Shown: positions 32,706 through 42,102, counted from the first letter of the stretch. The stretch is 64,000 bases of DNA from Porticoccaceae bacterium (GCA_026005035.1 BPKH01000001.1:333610-397609), one strand, 5' to 3'. Numbers and translations: made by a program. The notes: generated by a model not told the origin, from the letters alone.

Positions 32706-33012
32706 TCCTCTTCTCGGCGCCGTGGATGCACCGAACGGGGACAAACGGTGGAAATGGCGGGCGCTTTCGGATATGCTCGCCGCGCCTTGCCGACGGGCGA
32801 GGGGACGACTCATTGCCACCAGGCGCGACACCGCCAGCCCCGCCGCTTCAAACTATAGACGAGAATCAAGCGGTTGCGCTCGCGAGCGCTTCCGCCGGCA
32901 GGGCGTCGATGGTATCTTGCCCAATGGGGAAGAAGCGGCGGACGCGCGACGGGCACAGTTCGGGCGAGTCGGGCCAACCGCCGCGAGAAACGCAGCAACG
33001 GGGAGACGATTG

Positions 33013-34812
33013 TTGGGAGCCTCAACCAAGCCGAATCCGGAATTCCGGCCGGCAGACTTCGCCACCCTCGTCGAGGCGCTCGAATACGCCGCCCGCGGCA
33101 GCGCCGGGCTCAACTTCTACTCCGGCCGCGGCGCCCTGCAAACGCGCCTCTCCTACCGCGAACTGGCTGCCCGGGCGCGCCGCCTGGCCCGCGGCCTGAT
33201 CGACCTCGGCCTGCGCAAAGGCGAGCGCGTGGCGCTGATCGCCGAGACGAGCCCCGAGTTCGTGGTCACCTTCTTTGCCTGCCAGTACGCCGGGCTGATT
33301 CCGGTGCCGCTGCCGGCAATGATCAAGCTGGGGGCCCACTCGACCTTCGTCACCCAGCTGGCCAACCTCCTCAAGGCTTGTGACGCCGGTCTCGCCCTCG
33401 CCTCGCGGGGGTATCTCCCCTTCCTGGACGAAGCCCGGCAGGGGTTGGCGACTTGCCGGGTGGCGGCCTTCGACGAACTGGAGTCGGCCGCCGGCGGGGC
33501 GGGCCGCCCGCTGCCCGACGTGGAGCCCGACGACATCGCCTATCTCCAGTACACCTCGGGCAGCACCCGCTTCCCCAAGGGGGTGATGATCCACCACCGC
33601 AACGCCATGGCCAACCTATCGGACATGGTGGTGCACGGCGTGGGGGCCACACCCGAGGACAAGTTGGTCTCCTGGCTGCCCTTCTACCACGACATGGGGC
33701 TCGTGGGCTTTCTCCTGGTGCCGGCAGCCGCCCAACTGGAAGTGCACTACCTGGCGACCCACGACTTCGCCATGCGGCCGCGGCTGTGGCTCAGCCTGAT
33801 GACCGAGACTCGGGCCACCATCTCCTTCAGCCCCTGTTTCGGCTACGACCTGTGCGCCCGCCGCCTGCACAACGGGGAGGCCGACCGCTACGACCTGCGC
33901 CACTGGCGAGTGGCGGGGATCGGCGCCGAGATGATCCGGCCGCGCAGCCTCGACCTCTTCGCCACCACCCTGCAACCCGCCGGTTTCGACCCGCGCGCCT
34001 TCCTCGCCTGCTACGGCATGGCGGAGTGCACCCTGGGGGTGAGCTTTTCCGCCGTGGGCCAGGGCTACACCACCGACTACGTGGACATGGGGGCGCTCAC
34101 CGAGAGCAACCGGGTAGTGCTCCTCGAGGAGGGCAAAAAGACGAGCTACGGTCGCCATCTAGTAAACTGCGGCCGGCCGCTGCCCAGCTTCGAGGTGGAG
34201 ATCCGCGACGAACAGGGCCGCCCCCTGGGCGACTACCAGGCCGGCGCCATCTACCTGCGCGGCCCGAGCATCATGAGCGGTTACTTCGGCATGCCGGAGG
34301 AGACCGCCCAGCATCTGTCGCCGGACGGCTGGCTCGACACCGGCGATATCGGCTACCTGGCCAACGGCACCCTCACCATCACCGGGCGCAAGAAAGATCT
34401 GATCATCATTCACGGGCGCAACATCTGGCCGCAGGACCTCGAGCAGGTCTGCGAAAGCCAGCCCGAAGTGCGCCCCGGCGATGCGGTGGCCTTTTCCGTG
34501 GGTGGGGACGGCGGCGACGAGGTGTGCGTGGTGCTGGTCCAGAGCAAGGAACAGGACGAGGGCCGCCGGCGGGAGCTGGTGGAGCGCCTCACCCGCCTCT
34601 TGCGCGAAGAGCTCTCCCTCGATTGCCTCGTGGAGTTGGTACCGCCCCGCTCCCTGCCCATCACCTCCTCCGGCAAACTGTCCCGCTCCAAGGCCCGGGT
34701 GGAGTACCTGGCCGGCCGACTCGGCCGCCAAGGCCGCCGGCTGGTGGAAGAAGACTCGGGCCGTGCCAAACCCCCCGAAGCCGGCAGCGCCATTCCCGCC
34801 GCCGGAGGCTAG
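33013..34812 (+). CDS. Fatty acyl-AMP ligase / acyl-ACP synthetase
   Basis: 599 residues, adenylate-forming superfamily. AMP-binding motif YTSGSTRFPKGVMIHH, SWLPFYHDMGLVG, FLACYGMAECTLG, WLDTGDIGYL and GRKKDLIIIHGRN are intact. The pattern is that of fatty acyl-AMP ligases, which load acyl carrier proteins. With the ACP and serine palmitoyltransferase at 54-56 kb it fits the acyl-ACP synthetase described in bacterial ceramide synthesis (inference). TTG start 33013 has GGGAG 7 bases upstream. It begins a string of eight closely packed genes. Confidence 0.88.
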   Translation: MGASTKPNPEFRPADFATLVEALEYAARGSAGLNFYSGRGALQTRLSYRELAARARRLARGLIDLGLRKGERVALIAETSPEFVVTFFACQYAGLIPVPLPAMIKLGAHSTFVTQLANLLKACDAGLALASRGYLPFLDEARQGLATCRVAAFDELESAAGGAGRPLPDVEPDDIAYLQYTSGSTRFPKGVMIHHRNAMANLSDMVVHGVGATPEDKLVSWLPFYHDMGLVGFLLVPAAAQLEVHYLATHDFAMRPRLWLSLMTETRATISFSPCFGYDLCARRLHNGEADRYDLRHWRVAGIGAEMIRPRSLDLFATTLQPAGFDPRAFLACYGMAECTLGVSFSAVGQGYTTDYVDMGALTESNRVVLLEEGKKTSYGRHLVNCGRPLPSFEVEIRDEQGRPLGDYQAGAIYLRGPSIMSGYFGMPEETAQHLSPDGWLDTGDIGYLANGTLTITGRKKDLIIIHGRNIWPQDLEQVCESQPEVRPGDAVAFSVGGDGGDEVCVVLVQSKEQDEGRRRELVERLTRLLREELSLDCLVELVPPRSLPITSSGKLSRSKARVEYLAGRLGRQGRRLVEEDSGRAKPPEAGSAIPAAGG

Positions 34813-34818
34813 CACCCG

Positions 34819-35748
34819 TTGATCGCCGTCACCGGGGCCACGGGGTTCATCGGCCGGCGCCTGGTGCTGCACCTGCGCGAGGCCGGGGTTCCCGTGCGCG
34901 CCCTCGCCCGCGACCCCCGCCGCGCCGCGCCCCTCGCCGCGGCGGGCGCCGAAGTGACGAGGGGCGACCTCGCCGATCCCCAGGCCCTCGCCCGCCTGCT
35001 GCGCGGCGCCCGGGCGCTGGTCCACTGTGCCGGGGCGGTGCGGGGGCGCACGCCGGGCGAGTTCCTGGCGGTCAACCGCGACCCCGTGGCGGGCCTGCTC
35101 GACGCGGCGGCCCAAGCCGGCGTGGCGCGAGTGCTGCTCCTCTCCTCCCTGGCCGCCCGCCATCCGGAGCTCTCTCCCTACGCCCAGAGCAAGCGCCTGG
35201 GGGAGGCCGCGGCGCTCGGACATCCGGCCGGCCTGCCCCTCGCCATCCTGCGTCCCCCAGCGGTCTACGGCCCGGGGGACCGGGAGCTGGCGGCGCTCTT
35301 CTGGTGGCTCGAGCGGGGCTGGTTGTGGGCCACCGGGCCGCGCCAACAACGGCTTTCGCTGCTGTTCGTGGACGACCTGGTGGCGGCCATCGACCAGTGG
35401 CTGCGAACCCCGACCCCGGTGACCGGGATCTTTCCCCTCGCCGACGGCACCCCCGACGGCTACACCTGGCCCGACCTGGCGGAGGAGGCCCGCCGGGCCC
35501 TGGGCCGCCCCATCCGCCTGCACTTTCTCCCCGCCCGGCTTCTCCGCTCGGCGGGGCGGCTCACCGCCGCCCTGGCGCGGCTCACCGGCCGGCCACCCAT
35601 GCTCTCGCCGGGCAAGGTGCGGGAGCTGCGCCACCCCGACTGGCGCTGCGACCACCGGGCATTTGCCGCCGCCACCGGCTGGGAGCCCCGGGTGCGCTTC
35701 GGCGAGGGACTCGCGCGCACCCTCGCCGCCCGCCGGGAGGGCGCCTAG
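34819..35748 (+). CDS. NAD-dependent epimerase/dehydratase, CerR-like
   Basis: 309 residues. Extended SDR fold: nucleotide loop GATGFIGRRL, active-site YAQSK (Tyr and Lys), LRPPAVYGPGD, and LLFVDDLVAAI. In Caulobacter a protein of this family (CerR) reduces the 3-oxo group during ceramide synthesis; the neighbours support that role but do not prove it. TTG start with GGAGG 10 bases upstream, and the upstream gene ends 6 bases before. Confidence 0.85.
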   Translation: MIAVTGATGFIGRRLVLHLREAGVPVRALARDPRRAAPLAAAGAEVTRGDLADPQALARLLRGARALVHCAGAVRGRTPGEFLAVNRDPVAGLLDAAAQAGVARVLLLSSLAARHPELSPYAQSKRLGEAAALGHPAGLPLAILRPPAVYGPGDRELAALFWWLERGWLWATGPRQQRLSLLFVDDLVAAIDQWLRTPTPVTGIFPLADGTPDGYTWPDLAEEARRALGRPIRLHFLPARLLRSAGRLTAALARLTGRPPMLSPGKVRELRHPDWRCDHRAFAAATGWEPRVRFGEGLARTLAARREGA

Positions 35749-35749
35749 G

Positions 35750-36721
35750 ATGGCCCGCTTCATCCTCGGCAACGCGCTGCGCAAGGCCGCCGCCGAGCGA
35801 CCCCGGCTGGCACGGGCGCTGTGGCTCGCCGACCTGGCGGTGGTGGGCGGCCTGGTGCGCGCCCTCGGGCTTTTGCCTCCAGACCGGGCGTCGGCCCTAG
35901 GCCGGCGGCTGGGGCGGTGGGTGGGGCCCTGGCTGCGGGGCAAGAGCGAGCGAATCCGCGACAACCTGCGCATCGCCTTTCCCGAGGCGGAGCGGCGACA
36001 GATCGACGCCTGGGTGCGGGAGATCTGGGGGGAGGCGGGCGCCGTCCTCGCCGAATATGCCCATCTGGACCTCCTTTCCGACCCCGCCCAGGGCCGCCTC
36101 GAGGTGGAGATCGTCGAGCGGATCCCCACCTACGACGACCCTTCCCGCCCGGCGGTGTTCGTCACCGCCCACCTGGGCAACTGGGAGCTGAACGCCGCCG
36201 CGGTGGCGAGCCTCGGCATCCGCTTCATCAGCCTGTACACCCCGCCGGCCAACCCCTGGCTCGACCGCTTGCTCAAGCAATCCCGCGCCGCCCTGGGCTG
36301 CGAGCTGCTGCCGCGGCACGTCAACCTGCGGCCCCTGGTCAAGGCGCTCCTCGAGGGCCGCTCGGTGGCCATGGTGGCCGACCGGCGCATCGACGAGGGC
36401 GCGCCGGTGCCCTTCTTCGGCCACCCCAAGCCCTCCACCCTGCTGCCCGCGCGCCTCGCCCTCCGCCACCGCTGTCCCCTGGTGCCGGTGCGCATCCGCC
36501 GCCTGGGAGGCGCGCGCTTCCGGGTGAGCTTCCTCCCCCCGGTGCCGCCGCCGGCGGTGGGGGACGAGGAGGCCAAGGCCCTGGCCATGATGGCCGAGGT
36601 CCACCGGCTCTTCGAAAGCTGGATCCGGGAACACCCTGAAGAGTGGTTTTGCACCCAGCGGCTGTGGCGGCTGGACCGCTCCACCCCACAGCGCGGGCGC
36701 AGCGCCGTGGATGTGCGATAA
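35750..36721 (+). CDS. LpxL/HtrB-family acyltransferase 1
   Basis: 323 residues, inner-membrane-associated lipid acyltransferase family. Core motif HLGNWE (H-x4-E) in FVTAHLGNWELNAAA is intact. LLEGRSVAMVADRR and PVPFFGHPKPSTLLPARLAL are the other family blocks. The N-terminus is only weakly hydrophobic. It starts immediately after the dehydrogenase stop. In this context the acceptor may be a sphingolipid or a lipid A-like precursor. Confidence 0.88.
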   Translation: MARFILGNALRKAAAERPRLARALWLADLAVVGGLVRALGLLPPDRASALGRRLGRWVGPWLRGKSERIRDNLRIAFPEAERRQIDAWVREIWGEAGAVLAEYAHLDLLSDPAQGRLEVEIVERIPTYDDPSRPAVFVTAHLGNWELNAAAVASLGIRFISLYTPPANPWLDRLLKQSRAALGCELLPRHVNLRPLVKALLEGRSVAMVADRRIDEGAPVPFFGHPKPSTLLPARLALRHRCPLVPVRIRRLGGARFRVSFLPPVPPPAVGDEEAKALAMMAEVHRLFESWIREHPEEWFCTQRLWRLDRSTPQRGRSAVDVR

Positions 36722-36751
36722 TTCCGCGCAGGCTCGCCAACCATTCCGACC

Positions 36752-37366
36752 ATGGCTCACCGCCGCGCCCAATCCATCCGTCTCTTCGCCAACCCCATCC
36801 TGGAGGCGCTCACTCACGTCCACCCCGCGGTGCCCCTGCTGGTGTGGGGTCCGCTGGCGGGGTGGCTCTTGCTGCGCGCCGCGGCCCGAGACCTGCCGAC
36901 CGCCGGGCTCTTGCTCACGGCGGCGGCGGGGCTTTTCACCTGGACGCTCGCCGAGTATTGCCTGCACCGCTTCCTGTTCCACTACCGAGCCAAGAGCCGA
37001 GTGGGCCAATGGCTGGTGTTTCTCTTCCACGGCGTCCACCACGAAACCCCCCAAGATCGCACCCGCCTGGTGATGCCCCCCGCGGGTGCCGCCCTGATCC
37101 TGGCGGTGCTCTGGGTCCTCTTCGGGCTCGTCGTTCCCGAGCCCTGGCTGGAGCCCTTCCTGGCCTTTTTCATCGCCGGCTATCTCTGCTACGACTACAT
37201 CCACTACGCCACCCACCACTGCCGCCTCCAGTGGACGCCCGCCCGCCAGCTCAAGCGGCACCACATGCTCCACCACTACGCCGGCGAGGAGGCGCGGTTC
37301 GGGGTGAGCTCCCCCCTGTGGGACTGGGTGTTTGGCACCCTGGGGCGCCGGCCGAGAGCGGGCTGA
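36752..37366 (+). CDS. Sterol desaturase/fatty acid hydroxylase family protein
   Basis: 204 residues, integral membrane di-iron oxygenase. Four histidine clusters are visible: HRFLFH, HGVHHE, HYATHH and HHMLHH. Hydrophobic segments flank them (VPLLVWGPLAGWLLL, AALILAVLWVLFGLVV). Family members hydroxylate acyl chains or sphingoid bases, so it probably hydroxylates the lipid made here (inference). It lies between the two acyltransferase genes. Confidence 0.9.
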   Translation: MAHRRAQSIRLFANPILEALTHVHPAVPLLVWGPLAGWLLLRAAARDLPTAGLLLTAAAGLFTWTLAEYCLHRFLFHYRAKSRVGQWLVFLFHGVHHETPQDRTRLVMPPAGAALILAVLWVLFGLVVPEPWLEPFLAFFIAGYLCYDYIHYATHHCRLQWTPARQLKRHHMLHHYAGEEARFGVSSPLWDWVFGTLGRRPRAG

Positions 37367-37373
37367 GCCGGCG

Positions 37374-38330
37374 ATGGCCCCGGCGGGGGGTCCCCCCTTG
37401 CAGCGGCGCCTGCGCTGGCGCCTTGAGGGCGCCGCCGCGGCGGCGGCGGTGGCCGTCCTGCGGCGGTTGTCGCCGGAGGCGGCAAGCGCCGTCGCCGCCG
37501 CCGTCTGCGCCCTGATCGGCCCCCACACCGCCAAGGGCGCCAAGGCCCGCGACAACCTGCGCTTCGTCGTCCCCCACGCCGACCGCCGCGAGCTCGACCG
37601 ACTGGTGCGCGGGCTCTTCGCCAGCCTCGGGCGCGCCGCCGCTGAGCTCGTCCTGCTGGAGCGGCTGTGGCGGGAGCGGACCCAGCGCCTCGTCTTCGAG
37701 GCCGACCCCGCGGCGGCGGAGGCCGTGGCGCGGGGCGGCCCGGCGGTCTTCGTCACCGCCCACGTGGGCGCCTGGCAACTGGGTAGCCTGATCGGCGCCC
37801 ACTACGGCCTGCCCTTCGCGGCGGTCTACACCCCGGAGTCGAATCCCCACCTGGAGCGCCTGCTCGCCCGCCTCCGGCAGGGCTTCCGGGCCGAGCCGAT
37901 CGCGAGCCGAGGGGGCGTGCGCAAGCTGCTCGCCCTCCTGCGGGCGGGCTGCTCGGTGGGCCTGGCGGTGGACACGCGCCTAGACGCCGGCGCCCTGATC
38001 CCCTTTTTCGGCGTGCCTGCTCCCACCAACACGGTGCCGGCGCGCCTCGCCCTGGCCTGCCGCTGTCCCCTGGTGCCGGTGCGCGCCGAGCGCCTGGCGG
38101 GCGGCCGCTATCGCATCCGCCTCGAAGCGCCGATCGCACCGCCTTCCGGCGAGGCCGATTCCCGCGCCGCCGCGGAGCAGATGACCGCCGCCCTCAACGC
38201 CCGCTTCGAGGCCTGGATCGCGGCCGATCCGCGCCAGTGGGTCTGCCTCAAGCGGCGCTGGCCCAAGGGTGCGGCACCGGGACCTTTGCCCGCCGCGGGC
38301 GGTCCAAGGCAAGGACCTCCGCCGGAGTGA
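37374..38330 (+). CDS. LpxL/HtrB-family acyltransferase 2, altered active site
   Basis: 318 residues, paralogue of the gene at 35750. The block FVTAHVGAWQLGSL replaces the acidic residue of H-x4-E with Gln (HVGAWQ), so classical acyl transfer may be lost or changed. Other blocks remain: LLRAGCSVGLAVDTR, PFFGVPAPTNTVPARLAL, CPLVPVRAERL. The C-terminus is a Pro/Gly-rich tail. Start ATG 37374 lies 8 bases after the hydroxylase stop. Confidence 0.85.
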   Translation: MAPAGGPPLQRRLRWRLEGAAAAAAVAVLRRLSPEAASAVAAAVCALIGPHTAKGAKARDNLRFVVPHADRRELDRLVRGLFASLGRAAAELVLLERLWRERTQRLVFEADPAAAEAVARGGPAVFVTAHVGAWQLGSLIGAHYGLPFAAVYTPESNPHLERLLARLRQGFRAEPIASRGGVRKLLALLRAGCSVGLAVDTRLDAGALIPFFGVPAPTNTVPARLALACRCPLVPVRAERLAGGRYRIRLEAPIAPPSGEADSRAAAEQMTAALNARFEAWIAADPRQWVCLKRRWPKGAAPGPLPAAGGPRQGPPPE

Positions 38331-38335
38331 CCGCC

Positions 38336-39214
38336 ATGGCGCCGAAGCTCCTGATCCCCCTGCTCGCCGCTTGGCTCGCCGCTGCGCCAGCGTCGGGGGC
38401 GGCGGTCGCCCCCGCCCTTCCCCCCTGGCGGGCACTCACCTTCGAAGAGCGCCATCTGTGGCTGCGGGCCACCTCCACCTTCACCCTGTCGGTGGAGCCG
38501 GCACCGGCGGATTGGGGCCTGCCTGCGGGCACACGCCTCTGGCATCTGGAGGTGGCCAGCGCGGTGGCCAGCAATCGCGAGCAGATCCGCTCCTGGTTCG
38601 ATCCCCAGAGCGGGCGGGTGCTTTTGCGCGAGCGGGAGAGCGCGGGGCGCGACCGGCGCTTCAAGCGCTATCGCTTCACCCCCCAAGGGGTGATCCGGGA
38701 GCGGCTGGAGCCCGCCCCCGGGGAGGAAGATCTGCCCCGCGCCCGCTGGTCGAAGGTCCAGCGCCGCCTCCTGCCCTACCCGCCCGAACTTGGGGGCCTG
38801 CCCCTGTTGACCCCGGAATGGGTGCCGGTCTTCGCCGCCGCATCTCCCCTGGCCCGCGTCGGCGATCGCATCGAGGTCGCCCTGTTCGGCGATCTCGGCT
38901 TCCACCTCGGCCAACTGGCGGCCACCGGCCGGGAGCGGCTGGGCGCCCGGGTCTCCCTGGGGAAAGGAGCCGACTGCCTCCTCGCCGGGCCCAGGGAGAC
39001 GCTCCTCGTGACCCTCGCCACAGAACCCCTGGGCGAGTCCCCGGAGGCGGGTCCGGAGTTGTTGGGCATGGCGGGACCCCACGCCCTGTGGCTGGAGGGT
39101 GGGCACCGGCTGCCGCTCGCGGTGGGCGGCGAGGCCCCGCGGGCCGGCCGGACGCGGGTACCCCTCGTCGCCGCGGTGCTCGCCGTCGGTTCCTGCCGGG
39201 AGGAGCCGCGGTGA
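38336..39214 (+). CDS. Secreted protein of unknown function
   Basis: 292 residues. Signal peptide PKLLIPLLAAWLAAAPASGA predicts periplasmic location. The middle (IRSWFDPQSGRVLLRERESA, FKRYRFTPQGVIRERLEP) loosely resembles the DUF3108-type beta-rich periplasmic proteins; I do not claim membership. It ends GTGA-overlapping with the lipid kinase. A small unknown gene next to kinase and nucleotidyltransferase recalls the three-gene ceramide-phosphoglycerate set of Caulobacter. Confidence 0.75.
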   Translation: MAPKLLIPLLAAWLAAAPASGAAVAPALPPWRALTFEERHLWLRATSTFTLSVEPAPADWGLPAGTRLWHLEVASAVASNREQIRSWFDPQSGRVLLRERESAGRDRRFKRYRFTPQGVIRERLEPAPGEEDLPRARWSKVQRRLLPYPPELGGLPLLTPEWVPVFAAASPLARVGDRIEVALFGDLGFHLGQLAATGRERLGARVSLGKGADCLLAGPRETLLVTLATEPLGESPEAGPELLGMAGPHALWLEGGHRLPLAVGGEAPRAGRTRVPLVAAVLAVGSCREEPR

Positions 39215-40185
39215 CCGGAGCGACCGCGCCGCCCCCGCCGCACCGGGTGCTCGTTCTGGTCAACCCCGGCAGTGGGCGGCTGCGGGGGCGTCGCGGCCTG
39301 CGGCTGCCGCTGCCGCCCGGCGCGCGGGTGTGCGAGGTGGACGAGCCGCGCCGCTTGGCCGCGGTGCTCGAGGAGTGGCGCGCCTCGCCCCCCGAACTGA
39401 TCGCCGTGGCGGGCGGCGACGGCACCGTCGCCGCGCTCTTCGCGGCGCTGCTGGAATGTCCCCCCTTTCCGCTCCCGCCCCTCGCCCTGCTGCCCGCCGG
39501 CACCGCCAACATGACCGCCGGCGACGTGGGCGTGCCCGGTGGCCTGGAGCGCGCCGCCCGGCGGCTCAGCGCCTGGCTGGCGGGCGCGCGCCGCGACGCG
39601 CCGCGACGGCTCACTCGCCACGTCCTGCGCCTCGCGGGCGCCGGCGCCACGCCCCGCTACGGCATGTTCCTCGGCACCGGGGCGGTGATCCAGGGCACCG
39701 AATACGCCCACCGCCGGATCCACGCCCGCGGTCTGCGCGACGGCCCCTCGGTGGCCCTGGCGGCGCTGCGCACCCTATGGGGCGTGGCCCGCGGCGACCC
39801 CCGCTTCGACCGGCCCCTCCAGGTGGCCCTGCGCGGCGATGGGCGGCCGCTCTTTTCCGGCCGGGCGCGGGTGCTCGTCGCCTCCACCCTGGAGCGGCTG
39901 GCGATGGGCCTCAAGCCCTTCTGGGGGACGGAAGACGGCCCGATCCGCACCACCCTGGTGGCGGACGGGGCGCGAGGGCTCTTGTGCGCCGCCCCGGGGA
40001 TCCTCCGCGGCCGGCCGAGCCGGCGGGTGCGCGGGGACGGCGGCTACCTGAGCGCCAACCTCCACCGCCTGGAGCTGTCGTTGCAGGGCCTGGTCAACCT
40101 GGACGGGGAGCTCGTCGCCGCCGACGCCACCTTGCCGCTCGAGGTGAGCGCCCGCGGCCCGGTGACCTTCCTGGTGCCGCCGTGA
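39211..40185 (+). CDS. Diacylglycerol/sphingosine-kinase-family lipid kinase
   Basis: 324 residues. VLVLVNPGSGRL and AVAGGDGTVAAL (GGDGT nucleotide loop) and LLPAGTANMTAGDVG define the DAGK catalytic domain; the C-terminal beta domain follows. In this gene set the likely substrate is ceramide, by analogy with the Caulobacter ceramide kinase CpgB (inference). GTG 39211 overlaps the upstream stop and its own stop overlaps the next GTG, so three genes are translationally coupled. Confidence 0.87.
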   Translation: MTGATAPPPPHRVLVLVNPGSGRLRGRRGLRLPLPPGARVCEVDEPRRLAAVLEEWRASPPELIAVAGGDGTVAALFAALLECPPFPLPPLALLPAGTANMTAGDVGVPGGLERAARRLSAWLAGARRDAPRRLTRHVLRLAGAGATPRYGMFLGTGAVIQGTEYAHRRIHARGLRDGPSVALAALRTLWGVARGDPRFDRPLQVALRGDGRPLFSGRARVLVASTLERLAMGLKPFWGTEDGPIRTTLVADGARGLLCAAPGILRGRPSRRVRGDGGYLSANLHRLELSLQGLVNLDGELVAADATLPLEVSARGPVTFLVPP

Positions 40186-41087
40186 GCGCGCCGACCGCCC
40201 TCGCCCCCCTCCTCGCCGCCCTGGAGGACCGCTACGGCGCGGCTCTCCAGGGGGCGCTGCTCTACGGCTCCTGTCTGCGCAGCGGCGACTTTCGCGACGG
40301 CTTGGTGGACCTGTGGGTGGTGGTGGACCAGTACAGCCACGCCTACGGCCGCCGCATAGCCGCCCTCGCCAACCGCCTGCTGCCGCCCAACGTCTTCTAC
40401 CTGGAGGTGCCCAGCCCCGCCGGCCCGCTGCGGGCCAAGTACGGGGTGATCGCCCTCGCGCAGCTGGAGCGGGCGGTCTCCCGGCGGGCCTTCGAATCCT
40501 ACTTCTGGGGCCGACTCGCCCAACCGGTGGAAATCCTCTATGCCCGCACGCCGCAGCTGCGCGCCCGCCTGGAGCGAGTGCTCGCCGCCGCCCGGGACAC
40601 CTTTCTCGCGCGCGCCCTGGCGGTGGCCCCCCCCGCAGGCCCCTTGGCGGCGCTGTGGCTCGCCGGACTTGCGGCCAGCTACCGGAGCGAGCTGCGGGCG
40701 GAGGGACCGGAGCGCGCCGCCGCCATCCTGGCCGCGGCCCCCGATTTTTTCCTCGCCGCCACCCGCGCCTTCGCCGCCGGGCGGCCCGACCGACTGGAGC
40801 TCAAGAAGGGCGCCGAGGGCTGGAACTACCGCGCCCGTCTCTCCCCCGCCGCGCGCCGCTGGGGGAGGCTGGCCTGGCGGTTGCGCCGCCCCTGGGGCAA
40901 GGCCAAATCCCTCGCCCGCCTGCTCAAGGGGCTGTTCACCTTCGAGGGAGCGCTGGACTACGCCGCCTGGAAGCTCGAACGGCACAGCGGCCGGCGGGTG
41001 GAGATCCCCCCCGCGGTACGGCGCCGCCCGCTGATCCACGGCTGGGCCTTCCTCTGGCGGCTGTACCGCGAGGGGCTGTTCCGCTGA
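40182..41087 (+). CDS. Tam41-like nucleotidyltransferase (CDP-lipid synthase?)
   Basis: 301 residues. ALLYGSCLRSGDFRDGLVDL, RLLPPNVFYLEVP, LRAKYGVIAL and WGRLAQPVEILY parallel the mitochondrial CDP-diacylglycerol synthase Tam41 (phosphatidate cytidylyltransferase). The usual two acidic metal ligands after YGS are reduced to one clear Asp (VDLW). Placed next to a lipid kinase, it may convert a ceramide phosphate to a CDP-lipid for head-group transfer (inference). Last gene of the eight-gene string. Confidence 0.75.
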   Translation: MSAPTALAPLLAALEDRYGAALQGALLYGSCLRSGDFRDGLVDLWVVVDQYSHAYGRRIAALANRLLPPNVFYLEVPSPAGPLRAKYGVIALAQLERAVSRRAFESYFWGRLAQPVEILYARTPQLRARLERVLAAARDTFLARALAVAPPAGPLAALWLAGLAASYRSELRAEGPERAAAILAAAPDFFLAATRAFAAGRPDRLELKKGAEGWNYRARLSPAARRWGRLAWRLRRPWGKAKSLARLLKGLFTFEGALDYAAWKLERHSGRRVEIPPAVRRRPLIHGWAFLWRLYREGLFR

Positions 41088-41154
41088 CGGGTGTCAATGG
41101 CAATCGCGGGGACCATCCGATAAGATGGACCCTCCCAAGAGGGACGGCAGGGCC

Positions 41155-42102
41155 ATGAAATACGGGGTCTTCATCCAGACCAACCACAAGCAGATCGTCG
41201 GCGCCCTGGTGGCCGAACACGCCATTCGGCGCTATTCGCGCCACAACGACGCCTTCGACGTCACCATCATGCACACCCGCGACTACCCCTTTTTCGCGGC
41301 CCGGGAGGGACAGCTCTACCTGCGCGACGGCGTCAAGCGGGTGTGGCTCAACGACGATCTGCAGTCCTTCACCCCCACCCGCTTTCTGCCCCCGGAACTG
41401 ATGGGCTACGAGGGTCGGGCGGTGGTGATCGACCCCGACATCTTCGCCGCCGCCGACGTCTGGGAACTGTTGAGCCGCGACATGGGCGGCAAGGCGATCC
41501 TGTGCCGCATGCGCTCCGGCCCCAAGGGCTTTATCGACGGCATGTGGGCGAGCAGCGTGATGCTCCTCGACTGCGCCAAGCTCACCCACTGGCAGGTCGA
41601 AAAGCAGTTCAACGCCATGTTTTCCTTCGAAATCGACTACCAGCCGTGGATCGGGCTGCGCTACGAGGACCAGAGCACCATCGGCGTCCTGGAAAACGAG
41701 TGGAACGACTTCGACCGCTTCACCCGGGCGACCAAGATGCTCCACACCACCCGGCGCAAGACCCAGCCCTGGAAGACCGGCCTGCCCACCGACTGGCGGC
41801 CGGCGGAACGGTTCCGGCTCTTTCCGCCCATCGGCTGGCTGATGCGCGCCCGCCGCCACCTGTTCGGCGAGTATGGGCTCCTCGGCACCTACAAGCCCCA
41901 CCCCGATCCCAACCAGGAGGCCTTCTTCTTCGGCCTGCTCAAGGAGTGCATTCTCCAGGGCAAGATCAGCGAGGAGTTCCTGCGCCGGGAGATGGCCCAA
42001 AACCACGTGCGCCACGACGCCTTCGAGGTGCTCGACCGCACCCCCGATCTGCCGCCACCCGACCGCCACCCCCTGGAAGGGGCGCTCAGGCTGGCCTCCT
42101 GA
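41155..42102 (+). CDS. Glycosyltransferase-like protein, copy 1
   Basis: 315 residues. MKYGVFIQTNHKQIVGALVA opens a Rossmann-like fold; VVIDPDIFAAADVWEL contains a DxD-type Asp pair typical of nucleotide-sugar transferases, and DMGGKAILC follows. No signal peptide. The gene at 43284 is a clear paralogue over its full length. I infer sugar transfer, but the family assignment is by fold pattern only. The 3' end overlaps the opposing ELM1-family gene by 17 bases. Confidence 0.7.
   Translation: MKYGVFIQTNHKQIVGALVAEHAIRRYSRHNDAFDVTIMHTRDYPFFAAREGQLYLRDGVKRVWLNDDLQSFTPTRFLPPELMGYEGRAVVIDPDIFAAADVWELLSRDMGGKAILCRMRSGPKGFIDGMWASSVMLLDCAKLTHWQVEKQFNAMFSFEIDYQPWIGLRYEDQSTIGVLENEWNDFDRFTRATKMLHTTRRKTQPWKTGLPTDWRPAERFRLFPPIGWLMRARRHLFGEYGLLGTYKPHPDPNQEAFFFGLLKECILQGKISEEFLRREMAQNHVRHDAFEVLDRTPDLPPPDRHPLEGALRLAS

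Larger units (their letters stand above)
32432..33012. other. Intergenic region before the lipid locus
   Basis: About 580 bases with no supported gene. It carries two CCGGAT/ATCCGG repeats and a 14-base palindrome GCGCTCGCGAGCGC at 32876-32889. The promoter of the 33013-41087 gene string must lie here, but no clear -35/-10 pair was found. Confidence 0.5.

Noticed and set aside
32491-33012. N-terminal extension of the acyl-AMP ligase by 170 residues
   Set aside because: The extension reads through intergenic repeats and is not protein-like; the ligase fold begins after TTG 33013.
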